Shown: in pieces, positions 37,844 to 45,658 of the stretch | Numbering within the stretch: the first letter of the stretch is position 1 | Layout: every line of letters starts with the position of its first letter | Origin: Permianibacter fluminis | GTDB taxonomy: Bacteria; Pseudomonadota; Gammaproteobacteria; Enterobacterales; Permianibacteraceae | Direction: 5' to 3' | NCBI RefSeq assembly: GCF_013179735.1 | Contig: NZ_JABMEG010000001.1 | Coordinates: 496,001 to 560,000, forward strand | Length of the DNA: 64,000 bases | Translations under genes and position numbers: made by a program | Notes under the pieces: model-generated | The model's database searches: none | The model's input: only the letters and a program-made list of their open reading frames with translations | What the model was told of the DNA's origin: nothing

Positions 37844-38362
37844 ATGGATATCGAAGCAAAAATCAGCGCCGCCAAAGGCGAACCGGGACAGTGGAATCCG
37901 CCGTTCTGCGGCGACATTGATCTGGAAATCCGCGCTGACGGCAGCTGGTGGTATCTCGGCACGCCCATTCAGCGACCGGAGCTGGTCAAACTGTTCGCCC
38001 GCGTGCTGCGCCGTGAAGGCGACAAATATTTTCTGGTGACGCCGGCCGAGAAGGTCGGCATCAAGGTGGCAGACGCTGCGTTCGTCATCACCGACGCTGA
38101 CATTCTGGACCCGGCGCTGCCTAGTCAACGGGTGCGCTTGACCAGCAACATTGACGAGTCGTTCGAGCTCGACGCCAACCACCGTCTGGAAGTTCGCGGT
38201 GATGCCAGCAACCGCAAACCGTATGTCCATGTCCGCAACGATTTGTGGGCGCTGCTCAGTCGGTCGGCCTATTACCGGTTGGCGGCCGATGTCGAATCCT
38301 TGCCCGAACCGGACGATGGTTTTGGCATCCGCAGTAACGGTTTGTGGTTTCGCTTGCTGTAG
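37844..38362 (+). CDS. DUF1285 family protein
   Basis: 172 aa cytoplasmic protein. The family pattern is clear: PPFCGDIDLEIRADGSWWYL, PIQRPELVKLFARVL, YFLVTPAEKVGIKVADAAF and YVHVRNDLWALLSRSAYY. Structures of the family are known, but the function is not. AGGAG lies 7 nt before the ATG. It is divergent from the MOSC gene. Confidence 0.92.
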   Translation: MDIEAKISAAKGEPGQWNPPFCGDIDLEIRADGSWWYLGTPIQRPELVKLFARVLRREGDKYFLVTPAEKVGIKVADAAFVITDADILDPALPSQRVRLTSNIDESFELDANHRLEVRGDASNRKPYVHVRNDLWALLSRSAYYRLAADVESLPEPDDGFGIRSNGLWFRLL

Positions 38363-38403
38363 TGGCTGCTGGCGGCAGTTGCGGCTGTTTTCCTTGTCGT
38401 TTG

Positions 38404-38456
38404 TTCTGGTTTTGGTTCCAGCTCAGGCTTTGGTTCCAGTTCTGATTTTGGCCAGC
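38404..38456. repeat. Degenerate TTTTGGTTCCAG-type tandem repeat
   Basis: Three imperfect copies of a 17-19 bp unit containing TTTGGTTCCAG, in the gap between the DUF1285 and VOC genes. It is similar in composition to repeats at 23200 and 34868. Confidence 0.6.
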
Positions 38457-38585
38457 TGAGATCTTTGCCGGTACTGACAGCACGTTGCCAGCAGCCATCG
38501 CGATTCCGTTACCGCTGCAGGAATCGGCCCGGCACAATTGCGGCTCAGTGAATCATCGACCACGCAGCAACACGGAGACAAACTC

Positions 38586-38966
38586 ATGCACCACAGCCGT
38601 CTGGCCGGTTTCATCATCGACTGCAAGGATATCGCGCCCGGCAAAGCGGCCGCATTCTGGAGCCCGGCGCTCGGCATGCCGGAGAAGAAATCCACCGCCA
38701 ACGAAGATGCCGGCTACGCGCTGCTCGATACCGGCGCCTACGGTCTGCATATCGAAACCCAGCAAGTCGACCATGAAAGCCGTCTGCATCTGGATATCGA
38801 ATCCGATGATGTCGAAGCAGAAGTGCAGCGACTGGAACAGCTCGGCGCAATCCGCGTCAAGAAAGTGCGCAACTGGTGGGTCATGCAGGCACCGACCGGC
38901 CATCGGTTCTGCGTGGTCTACACCGCTGACGTTGCCAAGCGACCGGGTGCCAATCGTTGGTCGTGA
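38586..38966 (+). CDS. VOC/glyoxalase-like protein
   Basis: 126 aa with two beta-alpha-beta-beta-beta modules. LAGFIIDCKDIAPGKAAAFW and GYALLDTGAYGLHIETQQ form the first, LHLDIESDDVEAEVQRLEQL and WWVMQAPTGHRFCVVY the second. This matches the Glyoxalase_6-like subgroup, common in uncharacterised proteins. Substrate unknown. GGAG precedes the ATG at 38586. Confidence 0.88.
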   Translation: MHHSRLAGFIIDCKDIAPGKAAAFWSPALGMPEKKSTANEDAGYALLDTGAYGLHIETQQVDHESRLHLDIESDDVEAEVQRLEQLGAIRVKKVRNWWVMQAPTGHRFCVVYTADVAKRPGANRWS

Positions 38967-38983
38967 TGGGATAGCCTTTAACG

Positions 38984-39018
38984 AAAAAAACGGCGCCTGT
39001 TGGCGCCGTTTTTTTTTG
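38984..39018. terminator. Bidirectional intrinsic terminator
   Basis: AACGGCGCC and GGCGCCGTT pair around TGTT, with seven A on the left and nine T on the right. It separates the convergent VOC and TMEM175-like genes. Confidence 0.92.
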
Positions 39019-39025
39019 CTGCGAT

Positions 39026-39604
39026 TCAACTGGCTAAGGTTTTCTCGATCCGCCGGTCCGGCACCAGCCACATCAGCGCCACCCCGGCGTAAATGGCCCC
39101 AGCCAACGCCTGACTGAAAAACGCCAGCACAATCGCGCTGGCATACAGCAGCGGCGAGATCTTGCCTTTAAAATCACGACCCAATGCTTTGTGTAGCACC
39201 GAATCACTACCATGGGCGCGAATGATGGTCAATTGCAAAATGAAATAGGCAATCGCCGCCATCAGCAACACGATGCCATAGAGCGCCGTCGGCAAGGCAG
39301 CAAAATGATTCTCACCCATCCAGCCGGTAACAAACGGCACCAGCGATAACCAGAACAGCAGATGCAGATTGGCCCAGAGCATCGAACCACTGACATGGTG
39401 CACGGTATGCAGCATATGGTGATGGTTGTTCCAGTAAATGCCGACGTAGATAAAGCTCAGCACATAACTGAGAAACACCGGCCACAGCGCCAGCAGGCCC
39501 GCCAAGCTGGCGTCATGCGGCACTTTCAGTTCCAGCACCATGATGGTGATGATGATCGCCAATACACCATCACTGAAGGCTTCGACTCGTGCTTTTCCCA
39601 TCAT
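39026..39604 (-). CDS. TMEM175-type potassium channel-like protein (DUF1211)
   Basis: 192 aa with six membrane helices. The pore-lining signature FSDGVLAIIIT is at about 9-19, as in bacterial TMEM175 channels, which assemble as tetramers and conduct K+. A His-rich loop (YWNNHHHMLHTVHH) follows helix 2, also usual in this family. It lies on the minus strand, head-to-tail with the DUF2780 gene but 35 bp apart. Confidence 0.9.
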   Translation of the reverse strand: MMGKARVEAFSDGVLAIIITIMVLELKVPHDASLAGLLALWPVFLSYVLSFIYVGIYWNNHHHMLHTVHHVSGSMLWANLHLLFWLSLVPFVTGWMGENHFAALPTALYGIVLLMAAIAYFILQLTIIRAHGSDSVLHKALGRDFKGKISPLLYASAIVLAFFSQALAGAIYAGVALMWLVPDRRIEKTLAS

Positions 39605-39639
39605 GATGCGGCTGGACTCCCTCGCTGCGTGTCTGACAA

Positions 39640-40020
39640 TTATTTCAGGAATTGACTGACCAGTTTGCTGATCTCGTCCTTGGCTTCACCGGACAGATTC
39701 TTCTGCAGAAATTCGAACGCGGTTTTGGCGAATGGCGCCAGCTGATCGGCGTCGATGCCGAGCGCCTGGAACTGGCTGGCAATTTTCGCCAGCGTGCCGA
39801 GATTGCCACCGAGCATGCCGCCCAACATGCCACCGAGACCACCGCCGCTGCTTGGCACGACTTTCATCCAGTCAGCCGCCTGCGGCAGCAGCTTGCCGAT
39901 TTCGCCAAAGGTGGCAGGCGTCACCTGCTCTTTTGCCACCTTCAGCAGCGCACCGACGCCGCCCTGTGCTTGCTGGGCGTTGACGCCCAATTGGCTGACC
40001 AACAATTGCACCAGATCCAT
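39640..40020 (-). CDS. DUF2780 family protein
   Basis: 126 aa. MDLVQLLVSQLGVNAQQAQGG begins a short helical domain seen in many gammaproteobacterial proteins, followed by ATFGEIGKLLPQAADW and a Gly-rich GGMLGGMLGGNLG segment. No signal peptide. AAGGAGT precedes the ATG at 40020. Function unknown. Confidence 0.85.
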   Translation of the reverse strand: MDLVQLLVSQLGVNAQQAQGGVGALLKVAKEQVTPATFGEIGKLLPQAADWMKVVPSSGGGLGGMLGGMLGGNLGTLAKIASQFQALGIDADQLAPFAKTAFEFLQKNLSGEAKDEISKLVSQFLK

Positions 40021-40070
40021 GTCGAGACTCCTTGTTTGCAGGAAATTTTTTAACAGGTTTGAAAAGCCGA

Positions 40071-40505
40071 TCAATTACCGCTGGAGGTGTGATCGCGGGT
40101 CACTTTCCAGCCCTCGGCAAATTTCTCCAGCTCCAGCGTAAACAGGCCATGCGGCTGATCCGTGGCGCGGGTGAGTTGCCAGCGGCCAAAAACCAGCGCC
40201 GAGTGCTCGCCGAGCTGTTGCACTTCCAGCAATTCAAATTTGAGCTCGCCCATTTTCGCTTTGCTGTCATAGCGCTGACGATAGCGCGCTGCCGTTTCGG
40301 CATAGCCATAGGTGACCTCAGCGCCGGAGGCAAAGCGCAGCTTTGGGCTCTGCCAGTAACCGGACAGGTAACCGTCGATGTCGCCACGGTTCCAAGCCGC
40401 CTGCTGGTTCATCAGCACGGCCCGGATCGCCGCCTCTTCATCGCCGCGGGCGCTGTTACTGAACAGCAGCAACAGCGTCAGCAGCATGGCGATTGCAATT
40501 TTCAT
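40071..40505 (-). CDS. Secreted SnoaL/DUF4440-like protein
   Basis: 144 aa with a signal peptide (MKIAIAMLLTLLLLFSNSARG). The mature part begins DEEAAIRAVLMNQQAAWNRG, followed by DIDGYLSGYW, the start of an NTF2-like cone fold, and ends WKVTRDHTS. Proteins of this kind bind small ligands or lack known activity. The ATG at 40505 lacks a strong ribosome site but is the only start giving a signal peptide. It is upstream of the DUF2780 gene on the same strand. Confidence 0.82.
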   Translation of the reverse strand: MKIAIAMLLTLLLLFSNSARGDEEAAIRAVLMNQQAAWNRGDIDGYLSGYWQSPKLRFASGAEVTYGYAETAARYRQRYDSKAKMGELKFELLEVQQLGEHSALVFGRWQLTRATDQPHGLFTLELEKFAEGWKVTRDHTSSGN

Positions 40506-40578
40506 GTTTAGGTTTGCCCCAGTTTTGACTGTTGTTTTTCTTTGGGTTTGGCAGCGGTGACCGAGCCCCACTGCCGGT

Positions 40579-41037
40579 TCAAATGGCGATGTCACGCTCC
40601 AGCGGTTGATCCATGCAGATGAACGATTCGGTCGACTGCACTTCATCAATCGCCTGCAGTTTCTTGATCAGGAACTGGTGGTATTCCTCGATCGACGCGA
40701 CGCAGACTTTCAGGATCAGCGAGTAATTGCCGGTGGTGTAGTAGGCCTCCAGCACTTCCGGAAATTTCTTCAACTGGGCCAACACTTTGTTCATCGCCTT
40801 GGCACTGGTCAGGTGCAGGCCAATCAGCACCGTCACGTCGAGGCCGAGCTTACGCCGGTCGACGCTGATTTTGCTGCCGGTGATGATACCGAGTTCACGC
40901 AGCCGGTTGACCCGCTGATGGACCGTGCCGCCGGAAACCTCGAGCTGGCGGGCAATTTCCAGATAGGGCTGCTTGGCGTCGGCCTGCAGCGCCCGCAGGA
41001 TGGCCCGGTCCAGATTATCGATTCGGTAGTTTTCCAT
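40579..41037 (-). CDS. Lrp/AsnC-family transcriptional regulator
   Basis: 152 aa. The N-terminal winged helix (IDNLDRAILRALQADAKQPY, GTVHQRVNRLRELGII) and a C-terminal RAM domain that senses amino acids (about 70-145, VLIGLHLTSAKAMNKVL, YYTTGNYSLILKVCV) show the AsnC subgroup. It is divergent from the asparagine synthetase gene with 142 bp between the starts. By analogy with E. coli asnC-asnA this suggests control of asparagine synthesis and autoregulation. Confidence 0.92.
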   Translation of the reverse strand: MENYRIDNLDRAILRALQADAKQPYLEIARQLEVSGGTVHQRVNRLRELGIITGSKISVDRRKLGLDVTVLIGLHLTSAKAMNKVLAQLKKFPEVLEAYYTTGNYSLILKVCVASIEEYHQFLIKKLQAIDEVQSTESFICMDQPLERDIAI

Positions 41038-41179
41038 GGGCCAACCCCGGCTCCAATTGCCATTTATTCAGCCATGCGGCCATTTGCCATGGAAATTAGC
41101 AGAAATTTGGCGATTCATTAAATAAATGCTGAGCTATGCCGACCTAATTGATGCCAAATTGATAGTCGGAGCTCCAAAA
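41038..41179. promoter_or_regulatory. Divergent regulatory region of the AsnC-type gene and asnB
   Basis: AT-rich compared with its surroundings, with TAAATAAAT at about 41119-41127 and short near-repeats of GCCATTT. It is the expected site of regulator binding, but no operator can be defined by eye. Confidence 0.45.
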
Positions 41180-42772
41180 ATGTGTGGTTTGCTCGCCGAT
41201 ACCGGCTCCCCGCTCTCCCTGCCCGCCTTCCAGCAGGCGCTGGCCTTGCTGGCCCATCGCGGTCCGGATCAGACGACCGTCCTGCCCCTGGATGGCGGCA
41301 TCAAGCTTGGCTTTGTCCGGCTGGCCATCATGGACACCAGCACCGCCGGTCAGCAGCCGTTTGTCTCGGCAGGCGGCCAGCAGTACGCGCTCTGCAACGG
41401 CGAGATCTACAACCATCGCCAACTGCGCCAGCAACTTCATGATCACGAATTCCAGTCCGGCTCCGATTGCGAAGTGCTGCTGCCGCTGTACCAGCGTCAC
41501 GGCATCGAAGGCCTGCTGCGCAAACTCGACGGCGAGTTTGCCTTCGTCATTTACGACGCCACGCTCGGCCGGTTTTTCGCCGCCCGCGACCCGATCGGCA
41601 TCCGGCCCCTGTTCTATGGTTTCGAAACGCAGAGCGGCCGCGCCCTGTTCGCCTCGGAAGCCAAAGCGCTGGAAGCGCATTGCAGCGAGGTCTATCCGTT
41701 CCCGCCCGGTCACTACTACGACGGTGAAAAGCTGGTGCGCTGGATCGATATCGCCGCGCCATCAACCGTCGTGATCGACGACGAAGCACTGGCGCTCGCC
41801 GGCATTCGCGATCGGCTGACCGAAGCGGTACACAAACGGCTTGATGCCGATGTCCCGGTCGGCTTCCTGTTGTCCGGTGGCCTCGACTCCAGCTTGGTCT
41901 GCGGCATCGCCGCGCGCTTGCTGACCAAGCCGCTGGTGACCTTCGCGGTCGGCCTGCGCGACAAACCGATCGACATGCCGTACGCGCGCCAAGTCGCCGA
42001 CTATATCGGCAGCGATCACCATGAAGTCTATTTCGAGATGGACGATGCCATTGCCGGTTTGAGCGAACTCATTCGGCAACTGGAAACCTGGGACGTGACC
42101 ACCGTGCGCGCCAGCATCGGCATGTACCTCGTCTGCCAGTACGTGAAGCGAAACACCAGCGTCAAAGTGCTGCTGACCGGCGAAGTCAGCGACGAGATGT
42201 TCGGCTACAAATACACCGACTTTGCGCCAAACCCGCTCGCTTTCCAGCAGGAAGCGCAAAAACGCCTGCGCGAGCTGTATGCCTACGACGTGCTGCGCGC
42301 CGACCGCAGCATCGCCGCGCACGGACTGGAAGCCCGGGTACCGTTTTCCGACACCGCTTTCGTGCAATGGGTTATGGCGATTGACCCGGAATTGAAGATG
42401 AATACCCGTGGCATGGGCAAGTGGCTGCTGCGGCAAGCATTCGCCGGCACTGGCTTGTTACCGGACGCGATTTTGTGGCGCGAAAAAGCCGCGTTTTCCG
42501 ATGCGGTCGGTCATGGTTTGGTCGAGCAGCTGAAAGCCCATGCCGAGAAGAAGTACAGCGACGCCGAGTTCTGCAAGCGCGCGAAGCAATTTGAGCATTG
42601 CCCGCCGCTGAGCAAGGAAGCGTTGTTGTATCGCGAGCTGTTTGAAAGCCATTATCCGGATCGGGCCAGCTGGATCCCGGATTATTGGTTGCCGAACAAG
42701 GACTGGGTGAACTGCAATGTGACGGATCCGTCGGCTAGGGTGTTGCCGAATTATGGGATGAGTGGGGTGTGA
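41180..42772 (+). CDS. asnB: Asparagine synthetase, glutamine-hydrolysing
   Basis: 530 aa. The start MCGLLADTGS exposes the catalytic Cys2 after Met removal, so the upstream in-frame start at 41126 is rejected; GGAG lies 8 nt before the ATG. The glutaminase domain (2-190) has LLAHRGPDQT, RLAIMDTSTAGQQP and CNGEIYNHRQL. The synthase domain (210-500) has the ATP-pyrophosphatase loop LLSGGLDSSLVCG and LTGEVSDEMFGY. It makes Asn from Asp, ATP and Gln. It is divergent from the AsnC-type regulator. Confidence 0.95.
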   Translation: MCGLLADTGSPLSLPAFQQALALLAHRGPDQTTVLPLDGGIKLGFVRLAIMDTSTAGQQPFVSAGGQQYALCNGEIYNHRQLRQQLHDHEFQSGSDCEVLLPLYQRHGIEGLLRKLDGEFAFVIYDATLGRFFAARDPIGIRPLFYGFETQSGRALFASEAKALEAHCSEVYPFPPGHYYDGEKLVRWIDIAAPSTVVIDDEALALAGIRDRLTEAVHKRLDADVPVGFLLSGGLDSSLVCGIAARLLTKPLVTFAVGLRDKPIDMPYARQVADYIGSDHHEVYFEMDDAIAGLSELIRQLETWDVTTVRASIGMYLVCQYVKRNTSVKVLLTGEVSDEMFGYKYTDFAPNPLAFQQEAQKRLRELYAYDVLRADRSIAAHGLEARVPFSDTAFVQWVMAIDPELKMNTRGMGKWLLRQAFAGTGLLPDAILWREKAAFSDAVGHGLVEQLKAHAEKKYSDAEFCKRAKQFEHCPPLSKEALLYRELFESHYPDRASWIPDYWLPNKDWVNCNVTDPSARVLPNYGMSGV

Positions 42773-42853
42773 TTTTGTCAGGTTGATTCGAAGAGCAGCA
42801 GTAAAGCACTATTTTTGAATGATGCGGTTTGAGCGGGTCCATCTCTGTACTAA

Positions 42854-43522
42854 TTAAGGCGCTACGAATTTTGGCGGTGGAAGACACGGCGAGAAATCCT
42901 GCTGGATTCGTGGAATTACGCCTTGAAGATTAGGATTTCCTGAGAGGATAACCACCATCATTCCAGCACTAACGGCGATCCCATTCACATTGCGGAGCGT
43001 CTGCTCTAGGAAAGGAATGGGGTAGCCTCTGCTCCCTCGATGGATAGCGAACAGCCCTCCATGAGCAAACGAACTCATATGCTTCCAGCCTTTTTCCTTA
43101 ATCTCCCTGATCGTGTCCATGGCTAATGCTGGCGCCTTTCCCTCCATTTCCGAGATCATCGCTGCAAGTAAAGGCAAATCGTTAGCCTGTTTCGCCGTTT
43201 CAGTAGTCAGTTCAGCAGAAAGCTTTTCTACCCAAGAATCTGAAGCTGCATATGTAATCCATACAGAACGGACAAAAGCCTCATACTGAGAACGCATCAT
43301 GACCATGGCAGATGAGAACTGGCCAATTTCAAGAAGTGCACAGAAGCTGTGCCAATGCTCGAAGACCAAATCGCAAAGGCTTCTCGCCACCTCAATACGA
43401 GGATCGGTAGTTGGATATGTTGCTTCAGTCAGTCCAAGCAAAGCGCTCTCAAGCGATACTGACAAGCTTAAGTTGGCCTCCAAGGCCATAATGCTAGGGT
43501 CCACAATCAGTCGCGATGTCAT
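42854..43522 (-). CDS. DUF6988-like hypothetical protein
   Basis: 222 aa from the ATG at 43522; a TTG start at 43534 is possible. The helical protein has SLCDLVFEHWHSFCALLEIG, FSSAMVMMRSQYEAFVRSVW and HMSSFAHGGLFAIHR, a pattern seen in a family of uncharacterised proteins often near mobile DNA. The base composition is visibly lower in GC than the neighbours and codon use differs, consistent with acquisition by transfer. It borders the noncoding repeat element to its right. No function is suggested. Confidence 0.72.
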   Translation of the reverse strand: MTSRLIVDPSIMALEANLSLSVSLESALLGLTEATYPTTDPRIEVARSLCDLVFEHWHSFCALLEIGQFSSAMVMMRSQYEAFVRSVWITYAASDSWVEKLSAELTTETAKQANDLPLLAAMISEMEGKAPALAMDTIREIKEKGWKHMSSFAHGGLFAIHRGSRGYPIPFLEQTLRNVNGIAVSAGMMVVILSGNPNLQGVIPRIQQDFSPCLPPPKFVAP

Positions 43523-43644
43523 TGGCGGCTTCAAGATCTCGTACGCTTATTCGGCGAAGCGTAATCGTAAGCATGCTTAACCTTCAACTACTAACTCGCG
43601 CCTCGTAATTCGAGGCTGCTGCCGGGACTCGCCCCGGCGGGCGA

Positions 43645-43671
43645 CCTACTTTCGTGGCGCACGAAAGTAGG
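43645..43671. repeat. Left terminal hairpin of the element
   Basis: CCTACTTTCGT and ACGAAAGTAGG form a perfect 11 bp stem around GGCGC. Confidence 0.85.
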
Positions 43672-43738
43672 CAAAGCACATTGCCCGGCTCCGAGCCGTG
43701 CTACGCACGGTCCCCTGTGCTGCTCATTCCGTCTGGGG

Positions 43739-43774
43739 CTTTTGTGACAGCACATCCTTGTGCAGTCACAAAAG
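43739..43774. repeat. Inverted repeat inside the element
   Basis: CTTTTGTGAC and GTCACAAAAG pair as perfect 10 bp arms; the enclosed bases contain a second short CACA/TGTG pairing. Confidence 0.8.
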
Positions 43775-43881
43775 GCTTCGGCTTCCTGCCTCGCCCCTTC
43801 GCTGCGCTACGGGCTGTTAACCCAGACTGCATTCCGCTGCTCGGCTCGTCGAACGGGCGGGATTTCAAAAGCACGCTGCGC

Positions 43882-43911
43882 GCAAAGGCAAAGGCAAAGG
43901 CAAAGGCAAAA
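43882..43911. repeat. Hexamer tandem repeat GCAAAG
   Basis: Four GCAAAG units and one GCAAAA in direct repeat. It yields a spurious Phe-Ala repeat if translated on the minus strand. Confidence 0.9.
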
Positions 43912-43926
43912 AATGAAAATAGAACT

Positions 43927-44050
43927 GTCATTCCCGCGAAGGCGGGAATCCAGAGACTTTGAATCAGGAAAAGACACTGGGTCCCCGCCTCGGCAACTGC
44001 TCCTGCGTTGCTCTACTTCCTGCATTCATGCAGTCGTCCGCGGGGATGAC
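43927..44050. repeat. Nested inverted unit with dRS3-like palindrome
   Basis: The left end GTCATTCCCGCGAAGG includes ATTCCC-N8-GGGAAT at 43930-43949, which is the dRS3 consensus known from Neisseria. The right end, inverted, reads GTCATCCCCGCGGACG. The two ends frame about 90 bp of unrelated sequence. Confidence 0.65.
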
Positions 44051-44284
44051 AAACAAAAGAAGAAAAGCCGAAGCAACTGACTCGGCTAGAACCCGGGGTC
44101 CCCATTCGCGCCAGCCGACGATTCGGCGTTAGCGGCCGGGTGCGCAAGCCCGGATGGCTTGCGCAGTGCTGATAAGGCAAGGATGCCGCATCAGCACGTG
44201 CCCGAAGCCGCTAGCGCCGAAGCGACGGGCGGACTCTCTGAAGCAACCAATCCAATTCTGGCGCGCTGGGGCGTGTTCTCTTTG

Positions 44285-44318
44285 GTTACTTTCTCTTGCA
44301 CGAGCAAGAGAAAGTAAC
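44285..44318. repeat. Right terminal hairpin of the element
   Basis: GTTACTTTCTCTTGC and GCAAGAGAAAGTAAC form a perfect 15 bp stem around ACGA. The sequence beyond it matches the left end in inverted orientation. Confidence 0.88.
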
Positions 44319-44427
44319 TCGCCAGCCGGGGCGAGACCCGGCAAACCTTCAGCTCTTACTGCTGCCAGCTATCAGAACGGTGATCGAACGACGAGCGTGC
44401 ACTTTTCAAACCGACAAACTCAGAAAC

Positions 44428-44907
44428 TCAATCCGTCTCAATCAACTGCCGCTCCGCCATCAGCTCAATCAACAATCGATCCAGAATCTGATTGATCCGA
44501 TCACGACCCGCCACATAGTCCTGACTCAGCGCCGGCACATCATCAACCCGTGTTGTGATCGCCACGGCTCCCGGCACGTCAACACCAAAGCTGACGATGC
44601 GATCGGCCAGCTCGATATCCGCTGCTGTCAGTGCCGATGGCTGAAACTGGCTGACATCAAAGCCATCGTTCGCCAATGCCGTGACCATCGCTGGCGCGAC
44701 GGTCGATGTCGGTGTCAGACCGCGCGCCAGCACCTGCACGTTCAAGCCACTGGCGGCAGCTTTTTGCTCGAAGTGGCGCGCAGCGACCAGGCTTTTGCCG
44801 TAGCCGTATTGGCAGACAAAAACAACGGTCACTGGCTTGCTCTCGAAGGCATTGCCGCAGCCACTCAGCAGCAGCAAGAAAATGGCGACCCACTGTAGGC
44901 GCTTCAT
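44428..44907 (-). CDS. Lipoprotein resembling low-molecular-weight phosphatase / arsenate reductase
   Basis: 159 aa. MKRLQWVAIFLLLLSGCGN is a lipoprotein signal with lipobox LSGC. The rest follows the low-molecular-weight phosphatase/ArsC fold: VTVVFVCQYGYGKSLVAARH as the P-loop and VDDVPALSQDYVAGRD near the C-terminus. The P-loop reads C-x5-K-S where active enzymes have C-x5-R-S, so phosphatase or reductase activity is doubtful. An envelope location is also unusual for the family. The ATG overlaps the ChrB-like stop by 4 bp, so the two are coupled. Confidence 0.72.
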   Translation of the reverse strand: MKRLQWVAIFLLLLSGCGNAFESKPVTVVFVCQYGYGKSLVAARHFEQKAAASGLNVQVLARGLTPTSTVAPAMVTALANDGFDVSQFQPSALTAADIELADRIVSFGVDVPGAVAITTRVDDVPALSQDYVAGRDRINQILDRLLIELMAERQLIETD

Positions 44908-45383
44908 GGCCGTGCTCCGGCGGTGCGGGTCGGCGTGCCTGCTTGCCAGTGGTGCCGCTCGTGTTGCCCGGAGCGGCACCAGCTGTACAGCGCGTCATAG
45001 ATCACGAAGCCAGCAGCCAATAGCTGGTGGTCGTCTTTGATATTTGCGCTTAGCCCAAGCGAGATGGCGAGCAATCCTGCCGCTTGTGCTGAATCGGCAA
45101 GATTGTCAGTGTCGGCGGCGCGAACGATATCCGCGAGCGCATGCAGCGCGGGATCGCTGAGTTGATAGCGCTTGAGGAAGGCATCAAACGAACAGCGTGG
45201 GCCGTCATGACTCAGCTCGACCGCGGGAATATCAAACGGGATGGCGCCGAGCCGCTCGGCGCCGATCAGCACGTGGTCTGCCGGGACGAACAGAAATTCG
45301 GGGTTGGGATCGATGAAACGCTGAATCAGCCAGGGGCAGGCAATGCGATCAATCTTGGGACGTTCGCGGGTAATCCATTTCAT
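44904..45383 (-). CDS. ChrB C-terminal-domain protein
   Basis: 159 aa. MKWITRERPKIDRIACPWLI and RFIDPNPEFLFVPADHV are the signature of the C-terminal domain of ChrB, a chromate resistance regulator, found also as stand-alone proteins. VELSHDGPRCSFDAFLKRY and LADIVRAADTDNL follow. Stand-alone forms have no proven role, and no ChrA transporter is present here. It is coupled to the phosphatase-like lipoprotein gene. Confidence 0.85.
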   Translation of the reverse strand: MKWITRERPKIDRIACPWLIQRFIDPNPEFLFVPADHVLIGAERLGAIPFDIPAVELSHDGPRCSFDAFLKRYQLSDPALHALADIVRAADTDNLADSAQAAGLLAISLGLSANIKDDHQLLAAGFVIYDALYSWCRSGQHERHHWQAGTPTRTAGARP

Positions 45384-45612
45384 GGTGACGCACCTCTCTC
45401 AAGCCGGAAATCAATCCGGTGAGAGCAAAGCTTGGACGCGGTGCGTCTTGTTTACCGAGCGTGTGCCCGCGGGGAGTTTGCTCGTATCCCCGCTGAGTAA
45501 GCGCAGAGATTGTAGCGGGTTTGCGTAAACGGCGACAAGCCGCGCGCAAGATTACCTGGCTCTGTTCTGGCTGCGGGTTATGACGCGAGGTTTGCCTCAG
45601 ACCTGTAAGACG

Positions 45613-45653
45613 AATGCTGACCGGGCTGGCAAGCTGCCAACCCGGTCAGCATT
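45613..45653. terminator. Long hairpin after the M28 gene
   Basis: AATGCTGACCGGG and CCCGGTCAGCATT form perfect 13 bp arms, continued inward by TGGCA/TGCCA pairing. It starts 5 bp past the minus-strand stop; there is no long T-run. Confidence 0.7.
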
Positions 45654-45658
45654 TCACA

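Larger units (their letters stand above)
43621..44342. mobile_element. Noncoding element with inverted ends and many hairpins (MITE-like)
   Basis: No gene is supported across this stretch. Its left end (GCCGGGACTCGCC then a TACTTTC hairpin) is repeated inverted at its right end (GTTACTTTC hairpin then GGCGAGACCCGGC). Between the ends are at least five further palindromes, a hexamer array and a nested repeat. Similar TACTTTC / GAAAGTA-bearing intergenic repeats occur in Xanthomonas and relatives. A nonautonomous mobile element or a cluster of such elements is the likely explanation; no target-site duplication could be assigned. Confidence 0.6.

Noticed and set aside
43701-43931. Small minus-strand frame with a Phe-Ala repeat
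   Set aside because: Translation of the GCAAAG hexamer array; no start signal or homologous pattern.
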